The translations under genes were made by a program, and so were the position numbers. 57,156 nucleotides of DNA from Mycoplasma zalophidermidis (GTDB lineage Bacteria > Bacillota_I > Bacilli_A > Mycoplasmatales > Metamycoplasmataceae), in contig NZ_JAHMHK010000005.1 in the NCBI RefSeq assembly GCF_018913985.1, positions 1 to 57,156 of the forward strand. The letters run 5' to 3'. How positions within the stretch are numbered: position 1 is the stretch's first letter; each line of letters opens with the position of its first letter. Of the stretch, positions 1-11,670 are shown in pieces. The notes below the pieces were generated by a model, which saw only the letters and a program-made list of their open reading frames with translations, was not told where the DNA came from and searched no databases.

Positions 1-252
1 TCTTGCTATTTTCTTATCATTTTTTGTATTAATTAAATCATATGAAATATTATCAAGAACGTAATCGTCTGGATTAATATTTTTACCTTTGTAGATAAAA
101 ATAATATCATCGCTTGTAATTGAACCGGCTTTTTTATTTTCGGAACCAGATTTTAATTTTGCCTGAATTTTATTGTCGATTAATGCAATGATAGTTGCAG
201 CGACTGTAGTGGAAGCTGCAAGTGTTGTAATTGTTTTTAAAATTTTTTTCAT
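1..252 (-). CDS. Membrane-anchored surface protein, N-terminal part (cut by window edge)
   Basis: The first 84 codons of a minus-strand gene run off the left edge. It starts at an ATG preceded by AAGGAGT. Residues 1-24 (MKKILKTITTLAASTTVAAT...) form a basic-hydrophobic signal or anchor segment without a lipobox cysteine, then the chain becomes polar (SENKKAGSITSDD). The start resembles that of the protein beginning at 5474 (MKKIVTLLTTSAATVTAAGT), so I infer a paralogue in a cluster of anchored surface proteins. A 17-A tract lies in its promoter spacer, which suggests phase-variable expression. Function is unknown; the family call is inference from the N-terminus only. Confidence 0.8.
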   Translation of the reverse strand, partial: MKKILKTITTLAASTTVAATIIALIDNKIQAKLKSGSENKKAGSITSDDIIFIYKGKNINPDDYVLDNISYDLINTKNDKKIAR

Positions 253-327
253 TTTTACTCCTTGTTAGTTTAGATGAATACAATGTTTTCTTAAAATTTG
301 TTAGTATAAACACCTAAGAATAATCGC

Positions 328-356
328 ATTATAAAAAAAAAAAAAAAAACGTTTTC
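328..356 (-). promoter_or_regulatory. Promoter with poly-T/A spacer
   Basis: On the minus strand the sequence TATAAT (333 to 328) is a consensus -10 box. The 17 bases directly upstream, 349 to 333, are an unbroken T run (A on the plus strand) that fills the space where -10 and -35 are separated. No good TTGACA lies beyond it. The implied transcript start near 321 gives a leader of about 70 nt to the ATG at 252. The layout matches the known vlp promoters of M. hyorhinis, where poly-A length in the spacer switches transcription; here the function is inferred. Confidence 0.6.
333..349. repeat. A17 homopolymer
   Basis: Seventeen consecutive A on the plus strand between divergent surface-protein genes. 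This is the longest mononucleotide run I see in the window and is expected to slip during replication. It sits in the promoter spacer of the leftward gene. Confidence 0.95.
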
Positions 357-713
357 GCTCTTATTCGATAAACGTTAAAAAATATGAAAATGTTTTTATA
401 AATTTGACATTATTTGCTTTATCTATTTTAAAAAAGTAAAAATCATATAAATCGTTATTTGCAAATACTGCCAACGTGCAATACAAGTTAATTTTTTAAA
501 ACATTCAGTAAAATATTCTGTTGTTTTATGATTATTTTATATTTACTCTAATTAATAATATGCTTCTTTGGGTAATTACATTAATATTTTTAGTCCTAAT
601 TATCTATAAATCTTTAATATAATCTGATAGTTAGTTTATTTGATTATTTATATATTATGTTATAATTTAAAATATTAATTTAATTAAAATTAAATACAAA
701 AGGATTTGATAAT

Positions 714-3700
714 ATGCATAAAAAAACAAAAAAACAAAAAGTATTAAGTGCAACTATTGCAGCCATTACTCCGTTAACCACTTTATTGACATTATATTCT
801 ATAGTTGATCAAACCAATTTTAATAATGTTCAACCAATAATAGAATTTCAATTAGATAAACCGTTTTCTCAATTATCATCAAAAGATATTAATGATCTAA
901 AAAACTATAAAATTACCTCCAAAAATAATTCTCAAATTAATTTTCTGGGGGTTTCAAAGAATAACGACAGCAATAGTTTAGTGATTAAATATCAAATTAC
1001 TGTTGGAACAAAAAAATCTAGAGTATTTACCAAAATACTACCAATTTTAAACAATTCGACTCAAAAAAATATTGACACCACAGCTTCAAAAGCTGCTTTT
1101 GAAGAGTTAAAAAAACAAATCAGCGATTACATTTCTACTTTGGATAAGAATAAAGATAAAGCAACAATAGATGATCTTAATAGTTTAGTTAGTGAATCAC
1201 AAAAAAACGTAGATAAACCTAATGCTAATAACGCCGAAATTATTTTAGAGACGAATAAATTAAAAACAGAATTTGATAAAGAAAAATACAAGAAGAAAAT
1301 AAAGCTAGAACTTGAAAAAATCTCAAATATTGAAACACAAAATGATCATGCAAGAAGTTTTAAAGAGCAAACGATTTCTAAATTAACACAATTAATTAAC
1401 TATGATAGAGCAGGTGTAATTGATTTAGCAATTGGGTTTGCCCAAGCTAAAGATTCTCAAACACAGATCGATATCTTAAATTCAATGACTACAAAATATG
1501 ACACCACAGCTTCAAAAGCTGCTTTTGAAGAGTTAAAAAAACAAATCAGCGATTACATTTCTACTTTAGACCAAACTAAAGATAAAACAACAATAGATGA
1601 TCTTAATAGTTTAGTTAGTGAATCACAAAAAAACGTAGATAAACCTAATGCTAATAACGCCGAAATCACTCTTCAAACTTATGAGTTAAATCAAAAATTC
1701 ATTAATGCTAAATCTAGAAAGAATTTAAAAGATGAAATCAATAAATTAGCGAATGTTCAGACCAAAAACGACCAGGCAAAATTATTAAAAGAACAAACGT
1801 TAAAGAAATTGAATGAAATTATTAATAATAAAGATGCAACAAATGTTGAATTGGCCATTAACTTAGCTAAAGCTAAAGATTCGCAAGACAAAATTGATAG
1901 TTTAAACACAACTATTGAAAAAAACGACACTACAGCTTCTAAGGCTGCTTTTGAAGAGTTAAAAAAACAAATCAACAATTACATTTCTACTTTAGACCAA
2001 ACTAAAGATAAAGCAACAATAGATGATCTTAATAGTTTAGTTAGTGAATCACAAAAAAACGTAGATAAACCTAATGCTAATAACGCCGAAATCACTCTTC
2101 AAACTTATGAGTTAAATCAAAAATTCATTAATGCTAAATCTAGAGTTAATCTAAAAGGTGATATTGATAAATTAGCGAATGTTCAGACCAAAAACAACCA
2201 GGCAAAAGATTTTAAAGAAAAAACAATTGAAAAATTAAATCAAATTGTTAATAACGATCAGTCAACTAATATTGATTTAATTCTTGGTTCGGCTCAAGCA
2301 AAAGATTCGCAATCTCAAATTAATAGTTTAAATTCATTAGAACCTATGGGTGACACCACAGCTTCAAAAGCAGCTTTTGAAGCTGTCAAAAATCAAATTA
2401 AAAATTATTTATCTTCTCTCGACCAAACTAGAGATAAGGATTTAATAACAGCACTTAATAATCTAGTTGACCAGAGTCAAAAAAACGTTGACAAAACAGA
2501 TGCTCAAAGTCGTGAAATAATACTTTTGGCAAACAAATTGAACACCGAATTAGAGTTGACAAAATCTAAAAAACAAATCCGTGATTTACAAGAGCAATTA
2601 GACAGTGCGATAAAACCCCCTACTGTTTATATACCCGGAGATAAAAGTATTGAATCTATACTAAAGGATTACCAAGCTAAAATTAAAGAATTTAAAGATT
2701 CTTTTGAACTAAAAACAAAAGAGCTTTCAGATAAATTTCAAACAGAAATAATTAATGATGCTGATAATAAAGATGATTTCCCAAAATCATACAAAGAAAT
2801 TCACAACTTGAATAATCCAACCAAATCATTCAATGATGAATTTATAAAGTTATTAAGCACTGAGGGGAAATGAGTAGAAAATCAACTAACATTAAGTGAT
2901 GATCAAAGAGAGCATAATTCAATAATAGTTGATAAAATAAATAAATTACACCAGTTAAACTATTTATGACTAGTGCGGACAAACTTTGAAGAAAAAATTG
3001 AAACTTCTAGAGAAACTATTAGACATTTTATTAAGACATTAAGCACTTCAAAATACTCTACAATTGTTTCTGAACTAACAAACATTTTGAAATTAAAACC
3101 TTCTAATAATGCTTCTAATGATTATATTTTTAGTGAACAAAGTTCTGTTTCAGATTTGAATAAAATTAATCAAAATTTAAGGACATTACTATCCTCAATT
3201 CCAGGGAAAATCGCAAAGAATGATTTTAAAGAAGAAATTAAAGCGGACAAAAAAACAATTATTCCTGCAATATTGAATTTCTATCGCGAGAGTGATAATA
3301 TTGATGAAGCCAAAAATCCATGAATAGTAAAAGTTAAAAATAAACAAACTTCATTACTTGAAACAAAAGCTCAAGAACTTCAAGATAGTTTACAAGGAAT
3401 CAACGATGCAGATTATATAAACATACATAACAAAATAAATGAATATACTTTACTTAAAAATGATTATTTAGATGCTTATAAAAAATTAACAAAAGTGATA
3501 ACTACTAAATTTGTCAATAACGAATTAAACAAACGACTTGGAAAAGGCAATGATATTGAAAGTTTAATGAAAGTATTATTTGAACAAGAAAAATATGATA
3601 AATCTAACGCCTTGTTTATCAATTCAGCTCAAAGTGGGGTAAAAAACTTTTTATCTACTCAAAAAAATATTATTAACGAGATAATCAAAGGTATGGATTT

Positions 3701-5282
3701 ATTACCAATTTCCACAGGAGTTAATGTTTTAGCAATTGGTGAGCAAGCTCGTAGCGCGTATGAAAGCATTGTTCGTTCAGAACTAACAAAATTAGAAACT
3801 CCTTTTACTGGGATATCAAATAAGATTAATGAATTTTTAACTAAAATTAAAGATAATAAATTGAAATATCAAAAATCATTCTATAGTGATGCAGATTGAA
3901 ACTTAGAGTTGTTTAACAAATTCCTGCTAGCAGTTGATAAAGATAGTGGCGAAAATGTTGTTAAGGTTAAATCTATATACGATGAGTATGCTAAATGCAT
4001 AAAAAATATTGAATCAAGTAATTTATCAGTTGGCGAAAAAATTACCGAGTTAACAAAATTGCTATCTCATGAAAACAATTACTTTAGAGGAATAACCCAG
4101 GCAATGAAAAGTTATTATGACAACAGAATGAAAAGCGAACAGATTAAAGATTTATTGACAAAGAAATTAATTGATAGTCAAATAATTTATGCTTTTGGTG
4201 TTGAAGATGATGGTAGCTATTCATCTAAACACAGCCTTGGAGGTTATGCGCAATTTAGTTATGAATCAAGTTTAGCAAGTAAAACAAACACACATAAATG
4301 AAGCGACGATAGCAAATATTTAGATGATTTGGGTTTATTATCACTTCAGGGTTCTTCTGAAGGTTTAGGATTAAGCGCAACGAAATATATGAAAGATATT
4401 TCACGTTTAATCAATAATAACACTTCAGAAAAAGTTGGAACTAACATCAAGTCCTTTGCATATGCCTTATTCTTATTAGTAGATGATCCGAATGGCTCTA
4501 AATATATTCAAAATGATAAGAATTTAATCTTAGAAAGTAACATTTGAGATTGATACGGAAGTAATAATGATTATTGGGTATATTCACTATTTGGAGATGA
4601 TGCTACTTATTGGTACCATGTTGGTGTTTACGAAATCTTGACTTATTTATTATTAGGTTTAATCGATGCTTACGAAGTTAAATACACTCAAATCAATAAG
4701 GTAAAACCAGATGGAGAATACGATTCGAAAGTTGTATTAGATTCAAATAAATCAAATATATTTAAATATGCTAAATTTATTCTTGATGTATATGGTGTTA
4801 ATTCATTCAAAAGCTGAGTTAAAGTTAATGGTGAAAATAGTTTTAAAAACTTCAAAGAACAAACTCAAGAATTTGATCATAAAACTTTTGATAGAAATGA
4901 ACCATACAATAGCGTATTACAGGTTTCAATTGGCACCGATTTAAGTGGTAAAAATATTAATGGTGTTGATTATGTAAATAATGGACAAACTAGTGTTGTT
5001 TCAACAGGTCAACAAGTCGATGCAAAAGCTTGAATATCACAAAATGTTAAACCTAATTTATTTAAGACTTATGAATTACTTTATAAAGAATTTATTAAAT
5101 TATCAAGCGTGAATGGAAGCGAATATATAAAACCTCTTATAAATAAGAAATTTATGTCACTGATAGATTCTTCAGTTGAAAACAAAAAGAAAATCAAACG
5201 AGATGTAATTAAAGACTACTCAGTCTTAGACACAAACAACTTAAAAGACTTTGCTTTATTGAAAGGTAAATATACTAAGTAA
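714..5282 (+). CDS. Giant repeat-containing surface protein, Lmp-like
   Basis: A 1522-residue protein reading through several TGA (Trp) codons. Residues 1-35 are a basic-hydrophobic membrane anchor with no cysteine, so it is not a lipoprotein. Residues of about 40-115 form a small domain (SSKDINDL ... LVIKYQITVG) that looks like the lipoprotein-17 type repeat of mycoplasma variable proteins. From residue 121 come four tandem 142-residue units starting DTTASKAAFEELKKQI, rich in heptad-like helices. A Pro hinge (AIKPPTVYIPGD) follows, then about 880 residues of mostly helical, Lys/Glu/Asn-rich sequence. Family knowledge: Lmp1 and Lmp3 of M. hominis are large repeat-bearing surface proteins linked to aggregation. 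The assignment to that type is inference. A strong terminator follows the stop. Confidence 0.85.
1074..2580 (+). repeat. Four 426-bp tandem repeats inside the surface-protein gene
   Basis: Units begin at 1074, 1500, 1926 and 2352, each marked by GAC ACC/ACT ACA GCT TC, giving an exact 426-bp (142-codon) period. The first three units are complete; the fourth is diverged and stops matching around 2580. Units 1 and 2 are almost identical in their first 220 bp, while units 2 and 3 are almost identical over their first 290 bp, a pattern expected from recombination or unequal exchange. Period divisible by three keeps the frame when units are gained or lost. Confidence 0.95.
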
Positions 5283-5315
5283 ACAAAACCTCACGCATTG
5301 TGAGGTTTTGTTTTG
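5281..5315 (+). terminator. Intrinsic terminator of the Lmp-like gene
   Basis: Stem CAAAACCTCAC (5284-5294) pairs with GTGAGGTTTTG (5300-5310) around loop GCATT, followed by TTTT. The stem overlaps the stop codon region. Confidence 0.9.
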
Positions 5316-5427
5316 TAAATCTGAAGTAATAAATATATTATTCTATCACTGCAGATTAAGATAGTCATAATCAATTAATTATGTGTAATTTTGGTAAAAT
5401 TTTAAAGTTTAAAATCAGCTATTTTAA

Positions 5428-5433
5428 TATAAT
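5428..5433 (+). promoter_or_regulatory. Promoter -10 box of the second giant surface-protein gene
   Basis: TATAAT lies 40 nt before the ATG at 5474, with AGAGGA as ribosome binding site at 5463-5468. A TGGTAAAAT sequence near 5393 could be a second extended -10. Confidence 0.6.
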
Positions 5434-5473
5434 ATTAACGAACAAAATAAAATTGTTTTAACAGAGGAATAAA

Positions 5474-7183
5474 ATGAAAAAAATAGTTACTTTATTAACG
5501 ACGAGTGCTGCGACAGTAACTGCTGCCGGTACCGTGGTAGCAATTTTGGAATCTGAGCCTATCGTCAGATTTCAATGAAGTCAAAATGCATTAAATAAAA
5601 AACCGAGTTTACTTTCGAAACAAGACTTAAAAGTGTTGTTAAATCAAAATCGCTTTGGAAGTAAAGAAATTAACAATTTTCAAATTATCGATTATAACGA
5701 TACAAAAGGTACTGTGACTGTTAAATTTAACTGAGATGGTACTAATGTAAACAGAAACAAAATCATTGTTTTCGATAATTTTAAGACAGCAAAAGATGAT
5801 ATATATACATCCAATTTGAGTGAAAAAGAATATAAATCTAAAAGTATATTAGATGTATATGATTCATTGATAAAAAACGAACCAAAATTACTTGTAAATA
5901 CAAATAATGGCGACTCATATAGCGTAAAATACAATAATATATCGTTCGACAATGATAATAATTTAGTATTTGATGCGGTACTCACTAATAAAAATCCTGA
6001 TTTTATCAGTGATTCATACAATCGTAAATTTAAAATTTCATTAAATGATATGAACCCCAACCCTGAATTGATTGCTAAAATTCATTCAGATGTTATGAAC
6101 AGAATTAAAAAATTTATTGAACAACTGAAAAAATCCAATAATGTTAATAATTATCAAGAAATTATCAACTCTTTAGAATTATCGCTGAAAAACAACTCAA
6201 CTTTTTCTGGTTTAATGATGCTAAAGAAAAAAATAAATCAATTAAATAAAGCTCTTGAAAATGCAAAAGTTAATAAAGAAGATAAAGATCAATTGATTAG
6301 CGCTTCACTTGAAAAATTAATTGAATCAATTAAAAAAGGTGAAGAAATTAAAAAAATTATGATTGCTGACCCAATAATATATAAAGATCAGATGGCTAAA
6401 TTAGATGAGGCGCTAATCAATTCACGCAAAGTCAGAGATGCATCGCCAGTAATGGCGTTAAATCACATTGATGCTCAAACAGAAAATCAAATTATTAGAA
6501 ATAATATTGACAATAAAACGGCGAAAAATTATCTAGAATTTAAACAAGGTATTCTCGATAAAATTAAAGGCGTTAAAGACGAATTATATGATTTTAATAA
6601 ATCTATTGTTGGCGACAAACAACATCATGAAATTAAAGATAAACTTGTTGAATTGGATAAACTTGCTCAAGAATCTATTAATAAAGGTATATTGCCTCAA
6701 AAACAACAAGAATTATTGGATACATATAAAAAAATGACCAGAAGTTTACTGGATTTAAGAGGTCAAAACGCACAAATTGATAAACAAACAGACGAAATCA
6801 ATAGAGTAAAACTTCAACAACTAATCAATAAAATTAATGATTCACTTGTCAGCGAAAAATACAACGATTTTAGAGATAAAGTTATGAAAAAATCGCTAAA
6901 TGAATTGAACGAGTTTATCAAAAATAGTCAAAATGATGTTAATCTTAAACAATCACTAAAATATGTTGATGATATCAATTCATTAAGTAGGGCTTTTGAA
7001 AAATTCAATACCAACTATGGTGTTTACGTGAAAGAATTTAATTTGTTAGATACTCAATATAATTCGTTGCACCAACAAGTTGCAGATTTCAGGGATCAAT
7101 TAAAAGATCCGATTTATAGAGAAATTGTTGCTAATATCAATCAAAAATTACCACAAATAGCCCCCCCCCCCCAATATTATTAA
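5474..7183 (+). CDS. Second giant surface protein, N-terminal half (phase-off form)
   Basis: As sequenced this frame gives 569 residues. It starts at ATG after AGAGGA. Residues 1-24 are a hydrophobic anchor lacking cysteine; residues of about 25-115 form a globular N-terminal module (EPIVRFQW ... GTVTVKFNWDG) related in layout to the protein at 714; the rest is helical and Lys/Asp-rich coiled-coil-like sequence. The last codons run into 12 consecutive C and give APPPQYY and a stop. With 11 (or 14) C the frame continues into the next 3.5 kb with no stop to 10712, giving 1745 residues. I therefore read this as the off state of a contingency gene; sequencing error in the run is the alternative. 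Confidence 0.8.
7161..7172 (+). repeat. C12 homopolymer contingency tract
   Basis: Twelve C in a row inside a coding sequence of very low GC content. It sits exactly where the reading frame changes. Removing one C yields GCC CCC CCC CCC AAT ATT, a Pro hinge leading into a continuous frame. The sister protein at 714 also has a Pro-rich hinge in a similar place after its first half. Confidence 0.95.
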
Positions 7184-7199
7184 AGATGATCGTGATGAA

Positions 7200-10100
7200 A
7201 TGACGGATAAAAACGTTAAATTATCAGATTTATTAAAAGGAATTAAAAGAGATAAAGATGTCATTGATAACGCAATTAAAAATTACAATGACCAGGTTGC
7301 CTTACTTGATAAATTAGCAAAAGATTCTAAGTATCAAAAAGCACAACAAAGCGACGCATTGAATTTACAAAAACAAACTTCACAAGATATTATTAGAAAA
7401 GCTCAAAATGATAAATCTATTACCGCTCAAAACTATATAGATCAAACAGAAGCTTTAAAAACCAAAATTCAAGAAGCAGCTGTCAATGTTTACAAATCAA
7501 TCGATGTAGATGTTGATAAATTACTAACTGAACTTAATAAAAATAGTGAATTATACAAAGATGAAATTGCTGCCTTAAATGCTGCTAAAGAAGCCAATAA
7601 TCAAAACGGAACAAATAAAGCAAATGATTATGAAACTATTGCTGCTGCGCAAGAAGCTTTACTAAAATCATACAATTCTGCTTTAAAAACTTCAATGGAC
7701 AAGAGTAAAAATGTCTATGAATCTGCTTATGACGAAGCGAAACAAAAAGCAAAAGTTGACAATCCTGACGTCTACGAGAGCGCTAAAAATGCATACCAAA
7801 GAGAAATTACAAAAATCAGTGATGAAGTTGCGAAAGTATCGATTGATGGCATGGACGACAAGCGTAAAGCATACGAAGAGGGTAAAATTGCTCTAGATAA
7901 TGCTAAAATAGAATTCAAAACAGCCAAAAAACAAATAGATGAAGATAAAAAAGCTGAATATGAAGCTAAAGCAAGTGAAGTAAATGACTTAGTAAATAAA
8001 TTATCTAATTATCCAGATGTTCTTAAAGAATTACAAAACACATTAACAAATGCTAATATTGCAGTTGGAAAAGATGTTAACGGATATGCTGATGATAAAG
8101 CTTTAGCAACAAACTTTGTTGCACAAATTGCGGCTTTAGATGATGCAATTAAATTGTCTAATTCAACAGCTAAAGAACTTGCTAAAAACAATTATGAAAC
8201 AACTAAAAATGGTGCAGAATCTGAATCGAACTCTACAAATGAACAAGGATACTCAGATTTAAAATCATCCTTTGATACCAAAATCAAAGAGATAGATGCT
8301 CAATTAGCTGAAAATTTAAAAAATGTCGATAATTCTAGTGAGGAAAAGCAACGTGAATTATACGAAAGTGCCCAAAAATCAATTGCAGATGCAAGAGATA
8401 AATTCATTAATGATAAAAAAGCTGTTAAAATCGCAAAACATAACGAATATCTTGAATTAGCAAAAAAAGTTGATGAATATTTAACCAATACATTAACAGG
8501 TGAATACAAAGATATTAACAAAACACTAAGGGATATAAAAACTAAGACAGATGCAACGTCTGGTCTAAATAAAAACCCATCAATTACTCAATCTTTAGCA
8601 GATATTACTACTCTAGAAAAGGCTCTCGAAACTGCAAAATCTGAACAAAGTGTTCGTTATAATAAAATTTCAATTAAACAAGGTAAAGACACTGAATTTG
8701 ACAATTTAACCAAACAATTAAATACCGATATTTACAGTTCGATTAAATCGTTTATGGATAACGCTAAATCAAAAGCCCAAGATACCTTAAATAAGGCTGT
8801 AGACAATCCTGAATCGCCAACGGAATTAATTAACAATGCGTATGATAAATATTCATTGACAATAGGTGAAATTAAGACTAAATCTGAAAAATCTAAACAG
8901 TTTAAAGATGGTTTTGACTCATTAAATAATAAATTAGTTGATTCTAAATATGCCGATTTAAAAAACGCAATTAAAGAAATGAGCGAAATTAAACCTGCTC
9001 TTACTGAATTTGATAATATTAAAGACAATAATTTAGAAAACACGAGTAAAGCTATTCAAAAAATATCTGAAATTAATACAGATATTGAAACTATCAAAAC
9101 TAAATTTGATAATACCAAGACTCAATTAAAAGAATGAGAAAATAAATTTAATAAGTTGAAAACATCTCATCCTGAGCTTGCGAACGAAATTAATGATGCA
9201 TTAGCAAAATTAACTGCAAGAACTAAAGAGGTTGCTCCATTTGCTGTAAATAAAAACGATTCTGCATTAAGTGAATTAAACAATTCGTCAAAACAAGATT
9301 ATGATAATTTAGTTCAAAAAATTGAAATCAAGAAAAAATTACAACAGGAATATTCGGCGGAAATAGCTGAATTAACTGCTTTGTCTGGTGACGTTTTAAA
9401 AGCTAAGAATGCTCAAGAAAGTTATAACCCAGCTATTGCTGAAATTCAAAGAAAAATTGAAGTTGAAACCAAAAAGACAATTGATGATTCATGAGATGAG
9501 GAAACCATCAAAACAAAAATAGCTGAAATTAAGTCCAATATGATTAATTTATTTAAAGAATATAAACAAAATCAACTGCAACAAATCCAAAAAGATAAAG
9601 AAGAATTGAATAAAATTAGTCAACAAGTAGATGACTTACATTCAAAATTACCTAATTATTACAACCCTGTTAAAGATATTTACGATAGCAACAAATCAGC
9701 GCTTGCTAACGCTGATAACTTATCAAAAGCAATTAATGAAATTAAACCTGAATTACTAGAATTTAACAAAGTTAACTCAGAAGAGGTTGATAACATCCAT
9801 AAATCTATTCAAAAAAATGTTGGTGATAAGATTAAACCTACCGAGGAAATATTATCCAAGATTAATTATGTTTTAGATTCGGTTGATTTTTTCAACAATG
9901 AACTTGAAAAAGAAAATAATGGAAAATTATTCAAACTTAATGGCATCAACAAAGAAGATATTGTAAATTTAAAAAATGTTGATTGAGAAAATATAAAAAA
10001 TATTGATCAACTAACGCAAAAAATGAATGAATTAAAAAATAGATACTCAGAAATTGTTACTAAAAACATTGACGAAACTAATGCGAGAATAAATAGTTTA

Positions 10101-10712
10101 ATTAACACTAAACAATCAAATTATTCAATTAATTGATTAGCGAACATTGGCACACCTCAAGGTCATAATATGACCGGCCTAAGAGACTTTGTAGATAGGG
10201 CTTTGAAGGAAAATTATTTAAGTAAATCATTTACTAAACTTAATAAAGTAAACGAATATCTAGATGGTATAAAACCGTTGGATAGAGAGGATATAGCAAC
10301 TGTAATTGATAACAATATTAGTGATATAACTTCTAAAGTTGCTTCAGCCTCTGACTACCTTGGTAAATTATTAATTACTAGATATCAGCCAATACAATCG
10401 AATATGAATAATATAATTAAACTTATTAAATTCGACTTAGCAAATGAATGATTTGATAAGAAAGATGGATATATCAACAATGACTTAAAAAGTGTTGGTA
10501 CCAAAATGAAGAATATATACGACGAAGTCGAAAATTATTCTAAGCATGCTAATTACCAAGGCGCTAATTCTACTATTGAGGTCTTGTTATTTGATGAATT
10601 TGCACCATATGTTAGTGAAGGAAATGATAAATTAGATATTTTCAGTCTAATTAATACACTAAAAACAATTGTTCAAAGAGCACAGGCTGCGTTAAACACA
10701 GTCAAAAATTAA
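7200..10712 (+). CDS. Second giant surface protein, C-terminal half (silent at C12)
   Basis: A 1170-codon open frame, reading TGA as Trp at four sites, with no ribosome binding site before its first ATG (GATCGTGATGAA precedes it). The in-frame reading extends upstream to the C tract (NIIKDDRDE...). The whole sequence is Lys/Asp/Glu/Asn-rich, nearly free of Gly and Pro, with long predicted helices, as expected of a rod-like surface protein. It has no signal peptide. The best explanation is that it is the second half of the protein starting at 5474 and is translated only when slippage restores frame. Independent translation is possible but unsupported. Confidence 0.8.
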
Positions 10713-10714
10713 TT

Positions 10715-10746
10715 AAAAAACACCAAGAATATTCTTGGTGTTTTTT
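10715..10746 (+). terminator. Terminator between convergent genes
   Basis: Perfect inverted repeat AAAAAACACCAAGAAT/ATTCTTGGTGTTTTTT. It works for the surface-protein gene and, being symmetric, probably also for the leftward HAD gene. Confidence 0.9.
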
Positions 10747-10753
10747 ATATAAA

Positions 10754-11575
10754 TTATTGAATCATTTCGTCTAGAGTTATAGCAATGGCATTAGTTGTGT
10801 TTTCGCCAATAATTAAGTCCGCTGCGTCTTTTGCTTCTTGAGTTGCATTGCCCATAGCAATGCCGATGCCAGCATGACTAAGCATTTCAACATCATTACC
10901 TGAATCTCCAAAAGCAATTACGTTTTCACTTTTAACATTAGCTAATGAGCAAACATAACTTAGGCCGGTTCATTTATTAACGTTTTTGGCATTAATATCT
11001 AAATATACCTTGTTAGTATATTTTACTTCGTATTTATTTCCTAAAACCTTTGAAAAATGAGTGTACTCGTTTAATATGTTATCTGTAGAACCACGCAAAG
11101 CGAGTTGTACGATATTGTCTTTATGATTGTGTGCGTAGGTAGAAAAAACATCGGGTTCAAGAAAGTTAAATTTTGTGATGTCCATAATATTTTGTTCTTT
11201 TAATCATGTTGGTGTTTGGCCTGGAGTTAAAAAACTAACTGATTCGTGAACTGTATCAACCCGCATTATGTAGTCGCTATTTAATGCTGTTTGGTAAAGT
11301 GAATCAAAAGCATCAATTTCTACTTTGCCTAGGATTTTAATTTCCTTTGTTTCCGGCGTATAAACCACCGCACCATTAGAAGCAATTATGTGTTTGAATA
11401 ATGTTATGTTTTCTCCTAAGGCATTTAATACATTGCCTAGTGAACGACCAGTTGAGATTACATTGTAGTGCCCTGATTTTTGTACCTGTGCTAATGCTTG
11501 TGGAGTTTGTGGGTGCATTAAGTTAGCATTGGTAAATAATGTGCCGTCAAGATCGTAAGCGAAAATTTTAGTCAT
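10754..11575 (-). CDS. Cof-type HAD-IIB phosphatase
   Basis: A 273-residue haloacid-dehalogenase family hydrolase. Motif I is FAYDLDGTLF at residues 4-13 with the nucleophile Asp and acid-base Asp; motif II is STGR near 40; motif IV is FGDSGNDVEM near 225, giving the Mg-binding aspartates. The length and the cap between motifs II and III fit the Cof/YidA subgroup of sugar-phosphate or FMN phosphatases; the substrate cannot be read from sequence. Two TGA codons are Trp. It starts at ATG after AGGAGGT and stands alone between terminators. Confidence 0.92.
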
Positions 11576-11600
11576 TTTGACCTCCTAGTTAATATAAGTA

Positions 11601-11609
11601 ATTTTACCA
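11601..11609 (-). promoter_or_regulatory. Extended -10 promoter of the HAD gene
   Basis: Minus strand TGGTAAAAT gives TAAAAT as -10 box with an upstream TG. It predicts a short leader of about 20 nt carrying AGGAGG. The same TGGTAAAAT element precedes infC and tuf. Confidence 0.5.
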
Positions 11610-11635
11610 AAATATTCACTTCAGTAGCGGCGATG

Positions 11636-11670
11636 AAAGAAATAATCTCGCTATGCGAGATTATTTCTTT
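11636..11670 (-). terminator. Terminator of the LRR lipoprotein gene
   Basis: A 16-bp perfect stem (AAAGAAATAATCTCGC and its complement) around a 3-nt loop. The stop codon of the lipoprotein gene lies inside the stem. Confidence 0.8.

Larger units (their letters stand above)
253..713. other. Intergenic region between divergent surface-protein genes
   Basis: No open frame of note. It holds the A17-spacer promoter for the leftward gene, and for the rightward gene a TATAAT at 661-666 with a weak TTGATT at 640-645, followed by AAAGGA before the ATG at 714. The rest is plain AT-rich sequence; no IS or repeat is visible. Confidence 0.7.
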
